A stretch of DNA of 64,000 bases from Drechmeria coniospora (lineage: Eukaryota; Ascomycota; Sordariomycetes; Hypocreales; Ophiocordycipitaceae): contig NC_054389.1 of NCBI RefSeq assembly GCF_001625195.1, positions 5,204,520 through 5,268,519 of the forward strand. Direction: 5' to 3'. Below are positions 1 through 12,537 of the stretch, in pieces (position 1 is the first letter of the stretch; the number at the start of each line of letters is the position of its first letter). The notes beneath the pieces are model-generated. The model had not been told where the DNA came from. It saw nothing but the letters and a program-made list of their open reading frames with translations, and did no database searches. The position numbers and the translations under genes were made by a program.

Positions 1-290
1 TGCTCCATCCGACACCCGTTCGATGAGTCGGGCTGACAAGTAAACGGCAGCACTGCTCGCTCGCCGCGCCATCGACGTGCACTCTGAAGCTTGTGCGCGC
101 CTATTTTCAAAACGGCACGGTCCCGTCTCCAGGGACGGAGTGTGAGCAGGACTTTGACCTGTTCGAGTTGCCCACGCCAGAGGAGTTGGCCATGAAAGCT
201 GGGCAACAGGATGCCTTGTCGACGGCAGCGTACGAACTATCTCTGGGAGGTGATTTTCTGATGCACCGCTTCAGGGTTCGGCCGTCGTAA
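1..290 (+). CDS. alpha/beta hydrolase with TAP-type C-terminal domain, 3' end only
   Basis: Only the last exon is in the window. An intron probably ends at base 50 (branch-like GGCTGAC, acceptor ACGGCAG), because the coding frame has a stop at 24-26. The exon 51-290 then reads HCSLAAPSTCTLKLVRAYFQ followed by NGTVPSPGTECEQDF and ends at TAA 288-290. This Cys-rich end with AYFQ-NGT-P-PGT-C is typical of the TAP C-terminal domain of secreted fungal peptidase-like alpha/beta hydrolases (family knowledge). The catalytic Ser and Asp lie upstream, outside the window; the His of the HCSL motif may be the catalytic one. Substrate cannot be told. A possible poly(A) signal, AATAAA, follows at about 361. 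Confidence 0.7.
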
Positions 291-438
291 GCTGGAGCCC
301 GTCGCAGGGAAGATAATCAGGATGCATCTGTAGATTCCACGCGGGTCCCCGGCTCAAGTTTAATAAATAGATGCTCTGGTGTAAATATTCTGCACACGAC
401 TACCATGCGCCCCCCGCTTCCATTGACTGAATCTCAAC

Positions 439-1053
439 TTAACAAGGCTCGTTCGCGCTCCCTCTCCTGTGGTGAACCTGGTCCGGCATCTTCAGCCCCT
501 TGTCGACGACCTCCTTGACCTTCTTCTCGAGCGCCTCCACGGCATCTTCGACGGCCGTTCCCACGGCATCTTCGGCAGAGGTGGAGGAGGTAGTCCAGTT
601 GCCGGAGCCGCCGCGCCCTCCCATGGCCGACCGTTGCCGGTCGCGGCGCAAGGCCACGGTCTCATCGACGGCGCTCGCCTGCTGTTGCCTGTCATGACCG
701 ATCGTGGGCGGCTGCGGGTCGAAGAAGTTGCCAGCACCACCGCGGCCTGCGCGCACGGGGTGGTCGGAGTGGCGCGTGCGCTGCGGCGGAGCGTCCTGCA
801 ATGGATGCCGCGATGGAGCGGCCGGTGCTGTCGGGGCTTGGACGAGCTGAGCAGACACGAGAGCAGTTAGCTTAGCACAAGACGGACGAACGCAATTCCA
901 AGTAGGAGTGGAAGGGGGGGGGGGTTCATGGAGAAATTGTCGTCGAGTGCCTACTTCTTGCGCGGGAACCGTCTTTGACGCCGGATGGTGGTTTCCCGCA
1001 CCGCCGCGGCCGACGTTGCGAAAGGCAGGGGGGGCTTCGTCGTGAGGCGGCAT
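439..1053 (-). CDS. DUF3602 (Par32-like) protein
   Basis: Two exons, 1053-955 and 846-439, encode 168 aa. The 108-base intron (donor GTAGGC, branch GCTAAC, acceptor CTCAG) is a multiple of three without stops, so the frame runs through it, but its splice signals are clear and it carries a C11 tract on the sense strand. The protein has three copies of the family motif: GRGGAGN near residue 15, GRGGAGN near 67 and GRGGSGN near 110, with a Lys-rich amphipathic tail. The ATG at 1053 was chosen because it begins MPPHDEAPP just before the first motif, as in relatives; an in-frame ATG at 1158 is less likely. The best known family member is yeast Par32, a TORC1-controlled regulator of ammonium transporters. 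That role here is only inferred. Confidence 0.8.
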   Translation of the reverse strand: MPPHDEAPPAFRNVGRGGAGNHHPASKTVPAQEVGTRRQFLHEPPPPSTPTWNCVRPSCAKLTALVSAQLVQAPTAPAAPSRHPLQDAPPQRTRHSDHPVRAGRGGAGNFFDPQPPTIGHDRQQQASAVDETVALRRDRQRSAMGGRGGSGNWTTSSTSAEDAVGTAVEDAVEALEKKVKEVVDKGLKMPDQVHHRRGSANEPC

Positions 1054-1210
1054 GCGGGAACGCACTGGGGGGCTGGCGATGCCGTTGATGCTATGCAGGT
1101 GCAAAGCTCTGGTTTCGTTCTGGCGTCGGCATAGCACCAGTGTTCCGGACCAAATCAAGCCCCGCTTAGAAATGTGAAGGGTTGCGGGTGTATGCTTCAG
1201 GATGATTCAC

Positions 1211-1218
1211 TGACGTCA
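1211..1218. promoter_or_regulatory. CRE/ATF-type palindrome
   Basis: TGACGTCA is a perfect cAMP-response-element palindrome. It lies about 160 bases upstream of the DUF3602 start codon, where a bZIP (Atf1/CREB-like) factor could act. A single 8-mer can occur by chance, so function is an inference. Confidence 0.35.
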
Positions 1219-1916
1219 TTGTCGCTCGCTGTTATGTCGCTGCAGGCGCCATATTCTGCACCCATTGCAATTGGATCTCGCCCCTTTACCGCGAGGCTTT
1301 CGCCCACCAATTTTCACACACCTATGTGACTGTATCGTGTTCAATTTTGAGCGTTGCTCTAGTTGTTGCCCTTTTTGGCCTGCAAGGCTCAGCGGAGAGA
1401 GCCTGAAACGAACGAGACATGCAAGTCACGCGGGTACGCTGCGTGATGTCCGGTCAAGCATTGCAGTGATGAAACAAGCGGACTTGGATCAGGCTCGAGC
1501 GACCAGCAATCGGCAGGAGATATGAGTCACTTGAATTTGCAGTACGGCACCAGACCAGGCTGCGGGAAGCGACGACGATCCGAGACATCGCATGACTTGC
1601 TATTCGTAGCAACCCATGCACAGGTCATGAATCCAGGTGTCACGAGGGAGAGGCTCCCGACGAGCGAGAGACGCGGAAATCACGATCGCAGGCTGCAATC
1701 GCAGAGGCCGGGTTGACGTCGGCTCCTGCTCGAAAATATCGATAGGCAGCAAGGTTAGAGATTGAATGAACGTGCAGGCGTATCCAACACCATGCATACT
1801 GTACAATGCAGGCATATAACGAGGAGTATAGGGAGTCCAGCAGGTCTCAACCCTAGGGTCTTTATTAGGGCACGCGTGGGCCTTTGGTGGTACTCGTAAG
1901 GCAGGAGCAGGCGGCG

Positions 1917-2310
1917 TTAGTAAGGTTAGTAAGCAAGTACAAACAGTACTTGTACTGTAAGTAAGTACTCCGCACCTACAAGTTCACCTACCTACAGTGC
2001 AGGGCCAGCACTTGCACAGTACGGAGTACAGGTACAGTACAAGTACATCAACAGGCACTAACGACATGGTATTATTGCTGTACGGAGTACGGAGTACTCA
2101 AGCATGTAATAAGCGTACGAAATACATTCAGCATGGTACAAGTCGGCAGCATGTTCCCCGTACCTACCTAAGTAGGTACTTACTTAGAATACTGTGCTTC
2201 TGTCCTCCGTACATGTGCGTGCTATACTCCAAACAGAATATTCATAGTACCCCTACGGAATACTTACAGTGCGTCCCGGACTCGTACTGTGCGCAGCATC
2301 ACACCATGTA
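1917..2310. repeat. GTAC-rich island
   Basis: Dense GTAC tetramers with GTACGGAGTAC at 2019-2029 and the overlapping double copy GTACGGAGTACGGAGTAC at 2080-2097. Weaker copies continue to about 2650. Confidence 0.7.
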
Positions 2311-3939
2311 GGTACGGTGCAACTGCTCCATTGACGCGTACCCAAGTCGCTAGCAGCCAATGGGACCCTTGGAACGAGCCTGTTGGGGGAGGGGAAGCCC
2401 CATCCGTAGCCACCCTCGACAGGGCGATGGAATCTGCAGGCCGCTGAAATGGGCATCGATTGTCGCCCACGGAACGGGCGTAACGACCGCTGAGGTGCGG
2501 CGCCGATCGGCAATCACCTCCATCCAGTGCTCGTAGCGCCTTATCCACACTGTACCACGCTACCTGGTAAGTACCTAGTTTTATTACCTCGGAGGTAGTA
2601 GTAGTACCTAGGGGGTCAGGAACATACAGTACTTGTACGTATGCAGTCCCCAACCAAATGGCGACAGACGGCAGGCCGATTACGGAGGGAAAATACACAT
2701 GTCAAGCAAAATGACTGTACCGTCAAAACGCCCGGGTAAAGGAGATGCCACATCCCAGCATACATCCCTCTCCCGGCAGATAGCATCGGTCATTGTCTAG
2801 GATGCTATGCGTCCCGTAGCGGTCCATATGTGAGCACAGCACGGAGTGCATTCGCCGGACCAAACGAGCACTAGTGCAAACTTCCGTGAGTGGTGGCAAG
2901 GGTCTCGAAACTGCTCGCCTGCCCGACTGGATCGACCATATACAAACGCCCGCCAGGTATTACTAGAGTACAAACAGTCAAAGCGCTGGCTGGTGGCAAG
3001 CGGTACAATGGAACGGGGGGAGGGGTGGTGGCGCGGCATCGTGCCCCCAGCTGGCTGCAGTCAGACTGTCCAGACAGGTCGGTCAGGTGAGCGGCGAGGT
3101 GCCAGTGTCGACGAGTAATCTTGCGGGCTGGAAACCTTTTTCGTCGCTCGCTCTGGGCCTGCTCGGGTGTGCATCAAGGCGAGGTGAGCGGGAGGCGATG
3201 GCAACGAATTATTGGATGCGTTGGCATTATTGAGCGGCGCCGTCTCCTCCCCTCCCCCTCCCCCCCTTCCCAGGCGATCCAATCCACGGCTAGGCAACTC
3301 TTTTCGGGTTCCATGTGCCTCCTTCCAGGTACCGGACCTGAATTGGTACATGATGGCTAGAGAGGCCGGTTGCTCCCTGTCTCGCGTACAAAGTTTTTTT
3401 GGTGTTTGGCCCGCAGCAAGAGAGACAGGAGGAGCGGGGGACGAAGGGATGGCAGGCAAGTGGCAGGCAGGTTGAATTGCGTATCGTCGTCGCTTTGAAT
3501 TTCATGTCACGCAATGCGCAAGGAGCATCTCGCCACGGCGTACGAGCTGCGCACATATTAAATGGCAATATCTGCATGCACCGATCCGTTGGGCGTTTGC
3601 GGGGTAGCATCTGCTATCCGCAGCCTCCCCATGCCTGCCCACCTTGGGTGTTGTTTGCTCCCTCGCCATCGTCAGGGTGCCGGCTCGTTGGAGGGCGTAC
3701 TCTGGATGCTGATTGCTCGGGTTGCTGATCTACGGCATAACAAAGCTCCTCCTTATCCCGGCCCGCAGCAGAACGGCAAGTGAAAGTAGCGCTGCAGAAA
3801 GCCACGAGCCGGATGGGGAAGTCCGATCGATGCCAACTCGCCATTCTCACAGATACGAGCGTGGCCCGGTAGGTGCATGAAGTTGGCGACTTGCATACGA
3901 GACTGCTAGCACGGCAAGTTCACCAGTAGGCCTACAGGC

Positions 3940-5510
3940 ACCCGACCAGGTACCTGATGGATAAGTAGGTACTTGGTAGGTACGCTCCATATAACAGGTG
4001 AAAGTTCTGTAGGCGAAAGTACAGCCCACGCGGGGTATCTGCAGAAATGCACGCAGTCGAACATGTAAGTACAGTACAGTCAGTACCGTAGGTGCTTGCG
4101 TGTGTACCTAAGTATGTATTCGTACCTGTTTGCGCCTACTAACAATCCATATATAAGCTCCGTGCTCCGTACTCCGTACGAATATTCACATATGTGCAGT
4201 GCATTCTGTACTTGCAGTTCACACGATCGTGGGTGGTTTACTTGTACTGTTGCGAATGTAAATACTTACTTACTTGTTTGTTGTACATGAGTGCGTGGAC
4301 GTAATTACATGTATGTGTACGTACTTGCAGCGAGGACTGAGAACGGCTGCAGGGCAAGGACGTATGTGTGCGCCTAGCATATGTACACACACATACATGC
4401 ACACACAATCAACACGAAAAAGTACAGAGTATTACAGCGCAAACACCCCCTAGGTGCATGTGTTCATACAACACCGCTACATGCACATGAAGTCAAGTAT
4501 CCGAGCTGCGGGGAGTAATACCGTAAGAGCGCACCTCGACTCGTACAGTACTGTATTCTGTGGTCGCACGTGTCGCCTGTGGAGGCCCAAGGACTCCAGA
4601 CTCCAGCTGTGAGCGTGGGGTGGGTGGAGGGGTGGAACTGGCACTGACCAGCAGACCAAGCCATGTGATCGGCGCACACCTCGCCAGATGCTGACGAGAC
4701 GCCTGCTTGTTCGGGACGGGGACACGCTGCATCGTGTCCGAATGTACTCGGCATTGTGCGTATTTGTCACTCGCGGGTCGCCGAGGACCAATTCCAGACC
4801 AAGCCCGTGGGAGGAGTGAAAGTGGTCGAATGCTGGACGCACATGCATGCGAGTGACCCAGCTCCGTTCCGCGAGGGTGGTCATAGTACTGTTGAAGCGT
4901 GCGGAACACCGAGGCAAGTACGGAGTTGGTACGGAGTTGGTACGGAGTACTGTACTGTACTTATTGGAAACCAGGATCAATCGGCGCATCCGCAATTCCG
5001 ATCTTCCAGTGGAGGCAGGTCCCTCCATGCCTCGTCCGACGGAGCAGCCCGCACCAGCATCCATCCCCTCAGTGGGCGAAGCCGCAGGCATGGCCAGGCG
5101 CTGCCGATGCCCTTCCGTCATCCATTTGTTCCCAAGCCGGTCCTCACGCGCCAAGTATCCGTCTCCATCTGCGTACGCACGTACTTGCTTTGCACAAGTA
5201 CTGTACTATGGATGGAAATACCAGCCTGCCATGAAATGGAGTTGAGACGGACTGAATGAAGCTTCTCACCCAGCGCTCCCTTCCCTTGCCTTTTTTTTTT
5301 TTTTGCCTCAACCAAACAGGACACCACGAATGAAAGGAACAATAGTGGCGGCGGGAAACTCCTCGGCCGCCGAGTGGCACCAATGGCACCATGCTATTAG
5401 CTGGTACTCGTACTCCGTTACTTGTAAGTGCATGTATTAGTACTACCCAGTGCTCCGTACCCCAACGGGTGCTCTTGTACTGTACAGTACTACGATACAT
5501 GCATACCCCG
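3940..5510. repeat. patchy GTAC-rich island with an 11-bp tandem triplet
   Basis: Dense at 3940-4330, with GTACTCCGTAC at 4169-4179, then patchy. At 4918-4950 three head-to-tail 11-bp units follow each other: GTACGGAGTTG, GTACGGAGTTG and GTACGGAGTAC. More GTAC clusters occur near 5170-5210 and 5400-5510. Confidence 0.65.
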
Positions 5511-5839
5511 CTTGCCCAGACTGAACCCCTCAGCTTACCTCACCCGCCGCTGGCGGCGTTCCGAAGTACGTGCACAACGCCTGTAGTCAGCAATACTGCG
5601 TCCATTTTACTTTTACAGCTTGGCAGCCACTGCACTCTTTGATCGGGTGCCATCGCTGTACTCCGTACCTGCAGTGTGTTTGCCCGTCTGTCCGTCGGTA
5701 GGTTTGATTGCTCGTCACGCAGCCGATTTTCACACGCTCCTACGTGCTTGGACCAGAGGAGCAAACAGATTCATATGGAGCAATAATCCGTCGACTCGGT
5801 TCGCGGCGCATTGGGTGGCAATGCCTATTACCCGCTACT

Positions 5840-6350
5840 AACCAAAGTACAGTACGGAGTACATGCACAGTACTTAAGTATAGGTACAGGTACTTCATTA
5901 CATACAGACACGCAACTGCACTTGTCGCGCCTACTTACTTGCTTGCTTATACAATCAAGTACTGTACTCCGTACGGATACCGAAGCAAAGTAATAATCCA
6001 GCCCAGACCGTCCATGTGGACAGAGGCAGGTGGGGAAGCGGAGCCTAGGAACCTTGGCGCTGGTAGGTCAGTGACTGGTGGTTCGACCGATCCACTTCTC
6101 GCTCGCGGCCTCGCTCCGTTTTCGTCTGCAACGGTACAGTAAGTACGGACTACGGGATACGGAGTACAGTGGAAAGGTATCTCGCCCAGTGCACACAGTA
6201 CTGCTGCTGTAGTTGTACACCCACATCAACCTGTGTACAGTACTGTGTTAGTTGTACTCCGTACGACCATCTCTACTGTAGTTGCAAGTATGTGCACAGT
6301 ACAGTGTTTGCAGGACTTACTAATGCACAAGCAGGTGTATTCCTACATGT
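5840..6350. repeat. GTAC-rich island
   Basis: GTACGGAGTAC at 5852-5862 and many GTACAGTAC, ACTCCGTAC and AAGTAC words. No coding signal. Confidence 0.65.
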
Positions 6351-7189
6351 GTCTACCTATACTTGTTCATGCGAATGTCGCCAGGTCGAAACATGAAACA
6401 TATGCTCCGTTCGGGTAGCAAGGATCATCGCCAGCATGGCGCTCGAGCTAGCAAGTGTTTACATTGGTGCTGCCCTGTTCGTTTCCTTTGTCGCTTGCGA
6501 CTTGCTCCAGGCAGGTGCCAGCTCCCACCCAACTCTCTGTGCAATCAGTCCGGACCGTGACCTGTCAGCGTATGGTGTAATCATGGCCGAGCGAGTAAAG
6601 GCAAATGATGAGGCGCCGGTTCCTGAAGGTACCTCGAACTGGTCGCTAGTATTCCGACCAAGCACCGCTAACGAACCTACGGAGCACGTACAGGCTACAC
6701 AATCGGAAGGGATGGGGGCAGACTGCCCTCCCACCGAGCGTCCAAGGCGGCGCCCTTCCCGGTTTAGACACGATGATGTGAACAGCCTGCTTGCATAAAA
6801 TTACATGAGCAAACAATTGCCCTCGACTCGAAGCGAAAGATCCGGGTCCCCGTACCAGAAGCGGGAGCAAAAATCCAGTCACTCTCAGCCTGTTCCCGCC
6901 CAACATTCTTGTTCGTCGTTGCGACGTACGGAGCCGTCCAGGAGGATTGTCATGTTTCTATTTATTCCGCCATGGGCCAATGGGTACCCGCCTTCGGCTG
7001 TGCAACTGAGCGAAGTGTCTGACTTGGTTTCTGATCCGTCGACGCCCCCTCCTCCTCTTCCCCCCCCCCCCCTCCCTTACTCCTCTTCTCCCCTTCTCCC
7101 CTCCTTCCCCCACCACACCCTTGCCCGAACGGCGCCCCCCCATGCAGGCCAAATGGGCGTGCATGTACTGGACTTACTTACTGTGCTCG

Positions 7190-8590
7190 TGGTGGCACAC
7201 GTAAGTAAGTACAGTACAACTACTCCGTACAGTACAGTATTATTATACTTGCAGAGGTACCTATTCCGTACGAATGTTCGAGTACGGTCTACCCTGACAG
7301 TACTGCGTACGAGTGCGACACACGTGCATGTACAAGTACCTAGGAAGGTATAGCAAGGCATGCGCGCACAATTGCGCAACACTGCAAGTACAGTACAGTA
7401 CACTTGTCTGCTCTCCTGCGCGTTTTTACCATGCTCCTGCACCCACAGCACCGTACAGTGTGCAATCGATGTTACCAGGAATATATATGGGAGGCGGGCA
7501 GTCATGTGAGCGCACAGTGGTAACGAACCAACGAAGAAGGGGTCAGCCAATTACTGTCAGGAGGCGTAAATGCTCCGTATTTTGTCTTATTTGCTTTCGG
7601 GGGCGTTTCCCACCTTGAGGGGCATTATCGTCCGTACCAGGATACCTCGTACTTGGTACTCCGTACTACTGTACAAGTACGGAGTGCTGTGCAGAGTACA
7701 TACAGTAACATGCCGTAGATTCCACCTTTGGGACTACGAGTATTACTCTCTTTCCAAGTACTAGACTCATAAGGTGTACGGAGTAATTAGTTGCAATACA
7801 TGTACATGCACCGCATGTCCTAGCAGGCGCCCATCCGTACTGTGCAACATCTGCAGCTGCAAGGCACGGCACGGCACTACTGGCTGCACTTAAGTGCAAG
7901 CATGCTCGCTCTTAGCAAATACGCACGCACGGAAAATTCCGTACCAACGTTGTTGTACAGCTACTTTTGCCTACTATTGCCTACCAATTAATTGGCCTCT
8001 TGATCCGCCCCCAGCCGTCGCTGGCATTTAGGGCTTTCTCCGATGCCAATCGGCAGTTGTGCCCACTGTATTCCAGGGGAGCCAGACACTGCATCGATGC
8101 TACTAGGAACAAATACAGGAATACAGTACTCCGTACGAGTCCATGAACTCTGTACGGATACAGTAAGTAGTGTCAATTGCTTACTACTATTTTTCACTCG
8201 GGACTAGCACACGGACAAGTGCAAGTACTCCGTAGTTGTACAAGCACTGAAAGTAAGTACTAACGTTATCACCATGTACGGAGTACATGCATGCAATACA
8301 TTACAGTAGTGCAGAACGCCAACACCCGCTCTGCTAGTGCATGCACAGACGTACCGCATACATGTACTTACTTACTCCGTACAGTACAACAAGTAAGTGC
8401 TTCAGTTCACAAACTTGCACATACTATAGATGCTCCGTGGTACTTGTACGTTCTCGTTCTGTACTGTATGACCTGTACTGTATCGGAGAGGGGGGGTACA
8501 GCAACGAATACATTAGTACTTACGTGCACTGTATTCTCCGTTCAGGTACCTACAGTACGGAGTACATCTCTGCGCTTCATCGCCGGAAAG
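7190..8590. repeat. GTAC-rich islands in three patches
   Basis: Patches at 7190-7410, 7630-7810 and 8120-8590. Exact motif copies are GTACTCCGTAC at 7656-7666 and GTACGGAGTAC at 8276-8286 and 8555-8565. The spacer DNA between patches has ordinary composition. Confidence 0.65.
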
Positions 8591-9834
8591 TCTCCTCCAT
8601 AATGCTCTCACACCGTCCTTCCGTAGCGCCATGTCATTGTTTGCATCTCACGAGTCCTAACGCTGGCACGATCGCAGCGCTGCAGCTGTACATCTGCCTG
8701 TGCATGGCCTCCGTACCCAGCGCCCAGTGCACACCTCCAGCCAGTGCTCGCCGCAACTCGCATCCCTCGAGGAATCGTTCGTGCACCATGGCACGGTTCG
8801 CTGCTCCTGCTGGTACCTGCTACAGCACCTGCTCAGCCCCAATTCCAGTCTCCACAGGCTGGGCAAGGCCAGCATCGGCCCGGCCAATCAGGCCGCTGCG
8901 ATGGCCTGGATAGCCAATAGCCCCCCCGCTGCCCGCACTCCTTGCCCCCTCCCCACTCCCCACTCTTCGTGGTGAGTCTGTCGCATGCGGCCCACGGTGG
9001 CTCCAGCGCTTGGAAGTCGCTGGAAGATGTTGGCGTGACGTGACGACGGTGGAGGCGACATGCGCCCACCACGGTCCAGCCGGCTAGTACCTGCCAGGTA
9101 TCTCCATACGCTACCATCTGCCTGGCCCGGCACGAGTGCTCTTGTCGGCAGGCGCTACGTACCCGTCATCGGCCGGTTGCTGGTAGCGAGGTACTTGCGC
9201 TGTACACGTACTCGCCTGCTAGCTTTCCGTCGCAGCCCCAACGACGGGTTAACGGCCGCCCTCGCGTCCTCCCTAGGCTCCCTTTGTGCCGATAATCGCA
9301 GCGCCGGCCACGGGGCGATGGAGGTACCGCCGAGTACCACTCGGATGCTCTGCGGCTGCTAGCTACGAACGTACCTTACGGTACACTTCCAAGATGCGAC
9401 AACGGTACCGTACACCGTATCATTACTTACTGTGTGTGCTCCGACATGTACTTGCAGTACTGTACTGTACATGCGCAGCACACCTCAGCCTGCACTGTGC
9501 GGCAGAACGCCGACTTGCTACAGACGCACCCCCACCCACCCCCCATCTTCCGCTGTTGCCTCACACACACACTCCCCATCCATCCCGTACGTAGTCCGCC
9601 TGTGCCTGTCCCAAAATATTATTTCTCCTGCTCGCTGCATTCTCGAGAAATCCTGCCTCCTCTCACAACCCCGACAACGCCATAAACATTGACGACGACG
9701 CACAATCGCTCCGAATTCCTGATATCCTTGCCACGGCCTCACGACGAAGCAGAGGGCTAGCCGCTGCCGGAACCCCTAGCCCTGACAGCGACGACCTGGC
9801 CACCGTCGTCCTGCCTCTCCCCAAGTCGTTGCCG

Positions 9835-11417
9835 ATGGCCTCCTCAAAGGTACGATCCGTCCTGCTGTGCACGCCGCGGAGGCTCCTGCCTCGCCCTTCT
9901 CCCGAGGACTCGCTTGTGCTGATGGTTCCTCCTGCCCTCTAGGAAATGCTGCCCGCCTCCAGGCCACCGCCGCATCAGCGTCCCTCTCTCTCGAACTCCT
10001 CTCCCTCTGGTGGCCTCGCCGGCCGTCAAACCCACGCCCGAACAAACTCCAATTCCCTCCTCACGAGTTCCCTGAACGTCAATCACCGGGTGAGCCGACG
10101 CAAGTCGGTAACCAACCCCGCTCACAACGTTGCCGCTCTCACGGCTGCCATTGCCAGCGGCGAGCAATCCGTGGCCATGCCCATTGCCAACGGCAGCCGG
10201 CGCAATACATTCTCCAAGTCGAGGGTCGGCAGCCTTCCCTCCCCGCCGGCCAGCCTGCCGTCCCAAAAGATGTTGCCGGATGCGAAGGATAGTGCGATCG
10301 ACGACGAGCTTCCCGAAGGATCTGGGGACGAGGGGCCTGCCAAGTACCAGAAAGCGCGTATGAGGCGTGCGAGTGACGGTCAGCCACTGGCAAAGGACTC
10401 TGCCAAGAAGATGAACCGCGTCGAGGTTCGCTGCGAAAAATGCGGCAAGGGCTACAAGCACAGCAGCTGCCTGACAAAGCATCTGTTAGTACCCCTCTCG
10501 CTCCCCGGGCACCATCCTTCCCTTGCATGCCCCTGGGCATTTCGGGTTTCTTCCCTGGCCCGGGAATCGGTGTCATTGCAATCAATGCTCTCTCTGCCCA
10601 TGTGTCTTCCGAGGTGGATGAGTCTTGTTAACGGCTTGTCAGCTGGGAGCACACCCCCGAGTGGTCGTACACCTCGAAACTGCTCATCTCCAAGCACCAG
10701 CAGGTGCAGCTGCTGGAGGCGGCGTCGGTCCTCGTTGCCATGAACGGCAAGGAGAGCGAGGCAACGCCGCCTGACTCGGCCAAAGATTCCGCGAGCGAGC
10801 TCGACTCGGCCTCGCCCGCTGCCTCGCCTTATTCGGAGCAGGCAGAGCGCCAGAGCTCGACCGATACCACGCCGCCGCCGATGGCCGAGGCCTTCAGCTT
10901 CGGAGCCTTGTCCTATCGTGACAGGTTTAACAACGTCGGTGCCGATTTCCCGCGGAGCCATCAATCGCCGTCGCTGAAGCCGTCTCTCCTCTCGGGTGGC
11001 ATCTCCAGCCCGGCTTTCGGGCATTTCCGGCAGCCCAGCCACGAGCGGCGCCCACCATCGTCGGGGGCAAACAGGACCGGCCAAGAGGACCGCGACCTGG
11101 CCGCGGCCGTCGAGCTCCTCAGCTGCAGCTTCGGAAGCAACAATGGCTCGTACGCCACCATGACGCTGGCGGCGGATGCGCCCCCCGTGCCGCCTGTCCC
11201 GGCCCAGTACCGAGGTCAGGACCTGTCCCTGTCGAGCACGGCCTTTATCAACAGCTTCCCGAGCCGGCAGCCGGAGAGCTTCACCAGAGGCGAGCTGCGA
11301 CGCGGTAGCGAGGACGTCAAGATGGAAGACAGCGGCGACGACGACGACTTCGACCTGCGATCTCGCGCCCGGAGCGACGAAGACGACGATGGTGTTTTCG
11401 GTCGCATGGAGGAGTAA
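9835..11417 (+). CDS. C2H2 zinc finger protein conserved in filamentous fungi
   Basis: Three exons, 9835-9849, 9943-10484 and 10643-11417, encode 443 aa. Exon 1 codes only for MASSK; donor GTACGA and acceptor CTCTAG fit well. A single C2H2 finger (C-x2-C-x12-H-x3-H, starting RCEKCGKGYKHSS at about residue 171) continues into KHLWEHTPEW. The second intron cuts the finger between its two zinc-binding histidines. After the finger comes the well-conserved stretch SKLLISKHQQVQLLEAASVL. The N-terminal third is Ser/Pro-rich and basic; the C-terminal half is Ser/Pro-rich and ends in an acidic tail (DSGDDDDFD). This architecture suggests a nuclear DNA-binding regulator, but the target is unknown and I know of no standard symbol. 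Confidence 0.88.
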
Positions 11418-12537
11418 GCGTGAGCACGCGCGGACAGCCTAGCTAGCTGTGCACGACGACGACGACGACGACGACACCGCCGCCGCCGCCGAGCGCGCCG
11501 AGGTTGGATGCGTTTTGGATAAGCTCTGGGGGGGAGGGGGCTGTCATGATTTTCTCCTTTGTATAACGAACTGTTACCGATTATGAGGTGGTTCTGCTCC
11601 GCTGCCATTCTCAGCACCGAAGAGTGGAGGGCCTCGTCCCTGCCGCCGTCATGTTGGGCGACGGAGGGGGACGTGATTGCGCCTCCACGAGGTTAAAGTG
11701 AGGATCCGGAGAGGCGTCGAGCGAACACCCCCAACAAATACCAAATGAAATGTAAAATCAAAGCCCATTGTTCAAAATTGCACACATCGCACTCTGAGGC
11801 GTCGCGTGGTGCTGGTGGCACCCGTAGGCCGACCGCCTCGTGAGGCGGGGAGGGGGGCAACGGTGACGAAAGGAAAACGAAGTATCTGCTGGCTAGATAT
11901 TACCAATCGTACACGGTCAGGGCCAGTCTACATGTAAATATGTATTGATGAACGAGGACGGATTCCTGCACAGCAAGTACGTAAGAAAGTAAGTACACGT
12001 AAACCTGTTAGTGCTGAGCTGTTGTGCAGTGGAGAATCGTAACAGGTGGGGTGTTTCCCTAGCGACGAACATGACGCTGACAAAAATGAGTAGGCACTTC
12101 CATCCACCGTCATCGGACTCTCAATCTACGTCTGGACGTACGTCACGATGAATCGCTCTCGTCCCAGGGCCTCCAGAGCCTGCAAGATAGTGGTGAGAGG
12201 TGCATAATGGTATCGGGGTTATATAAATTCAGCTTAGGAGGTGCTACCAAGTTCCGATGGCAGAGTTGTGTTTCTCAAAATCAATTCAATCATCCATCGT
12301 GTTCCGCGTGTTAGCCTGCGAGGCTGTTGATGTGTGCACTCTCTTTTCTGTCACCCTCCGACGTCACCTTTCCCACCAGTGGCGGATTGAAGCCGACGGA
12401 ACCGCAGACCTTTCGCAACGCAACCTTTCCACCTGCAACTCAACCCAACTATCTTCCCTCATTTGAATGCGCAGCCAAGTCACGAAGTGGACGCCAGAAT
12501 ACGAGAAAAGGACTCCGAGGAACGATCATCTCTACGC
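11418..12537. other. 3' region and promoter
   Basis: No gene seen. An (ACG)n run at 11453-11475 is followed by (CCG)n at 11477-11491 in the likely 3' UTR of the C2H2 gene. A weak GTAC patch lies near 11975-12000. The last 100 bases are CAAC/CCTT-rich like a fungal 5' leader and contain a short upstream ATG frame at 12468. Confidence 0.5.
11453..11491. repeat. trinucleotide microsatellite
   Basis: An uninterrupted (ACG)n run changes directly into (CCG)n just after the C2H2 stop codon, so it sits in the 3' UTR. Confidence 0.85.

Larger units (their letters stand above)
1219..9834. other. gene desert with GTAC-rich islands
   Basis: No convincing gene is visible in about 8.6 kb. Open frames here are short, overlap on both strands, lack conserved motifs and lack coherent intron signals. 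The stretch alternates between ordinary GC-rich DNA and islands dense in GTAC, AAGTAC, GTACAGTAC and GTACGGAGTAC; the islands are listed separately. It also holds a poly-T run near 5291-5306 and a C13 tract at 7060-7072. The last 300 bases are C-rich and probably form the 5' leader of the C2H2 gene. Confidence 0.6.

Noticed and set aside
1917..2310. GTAC islands as MITEs or CRISPR-like arrays
   Set aside because: No regular spacers, no terminal inverted repeats of matching length and no target-site duplications visible; eukaryotic context excludes CRISPR.
4477..5154. 225-codon minus-strand frame in the desert
   Set aside because: It runs through GTAC repeats and has no coherent domain or splice context.
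6436..6798. 120-codon frame starting MALELASVYIGAALFVSF
   Set aside because: The start resembles a signal peptide, but codon choice is not GC3-biased, there is no conserved motif and it lies within the repeat-rich desert.
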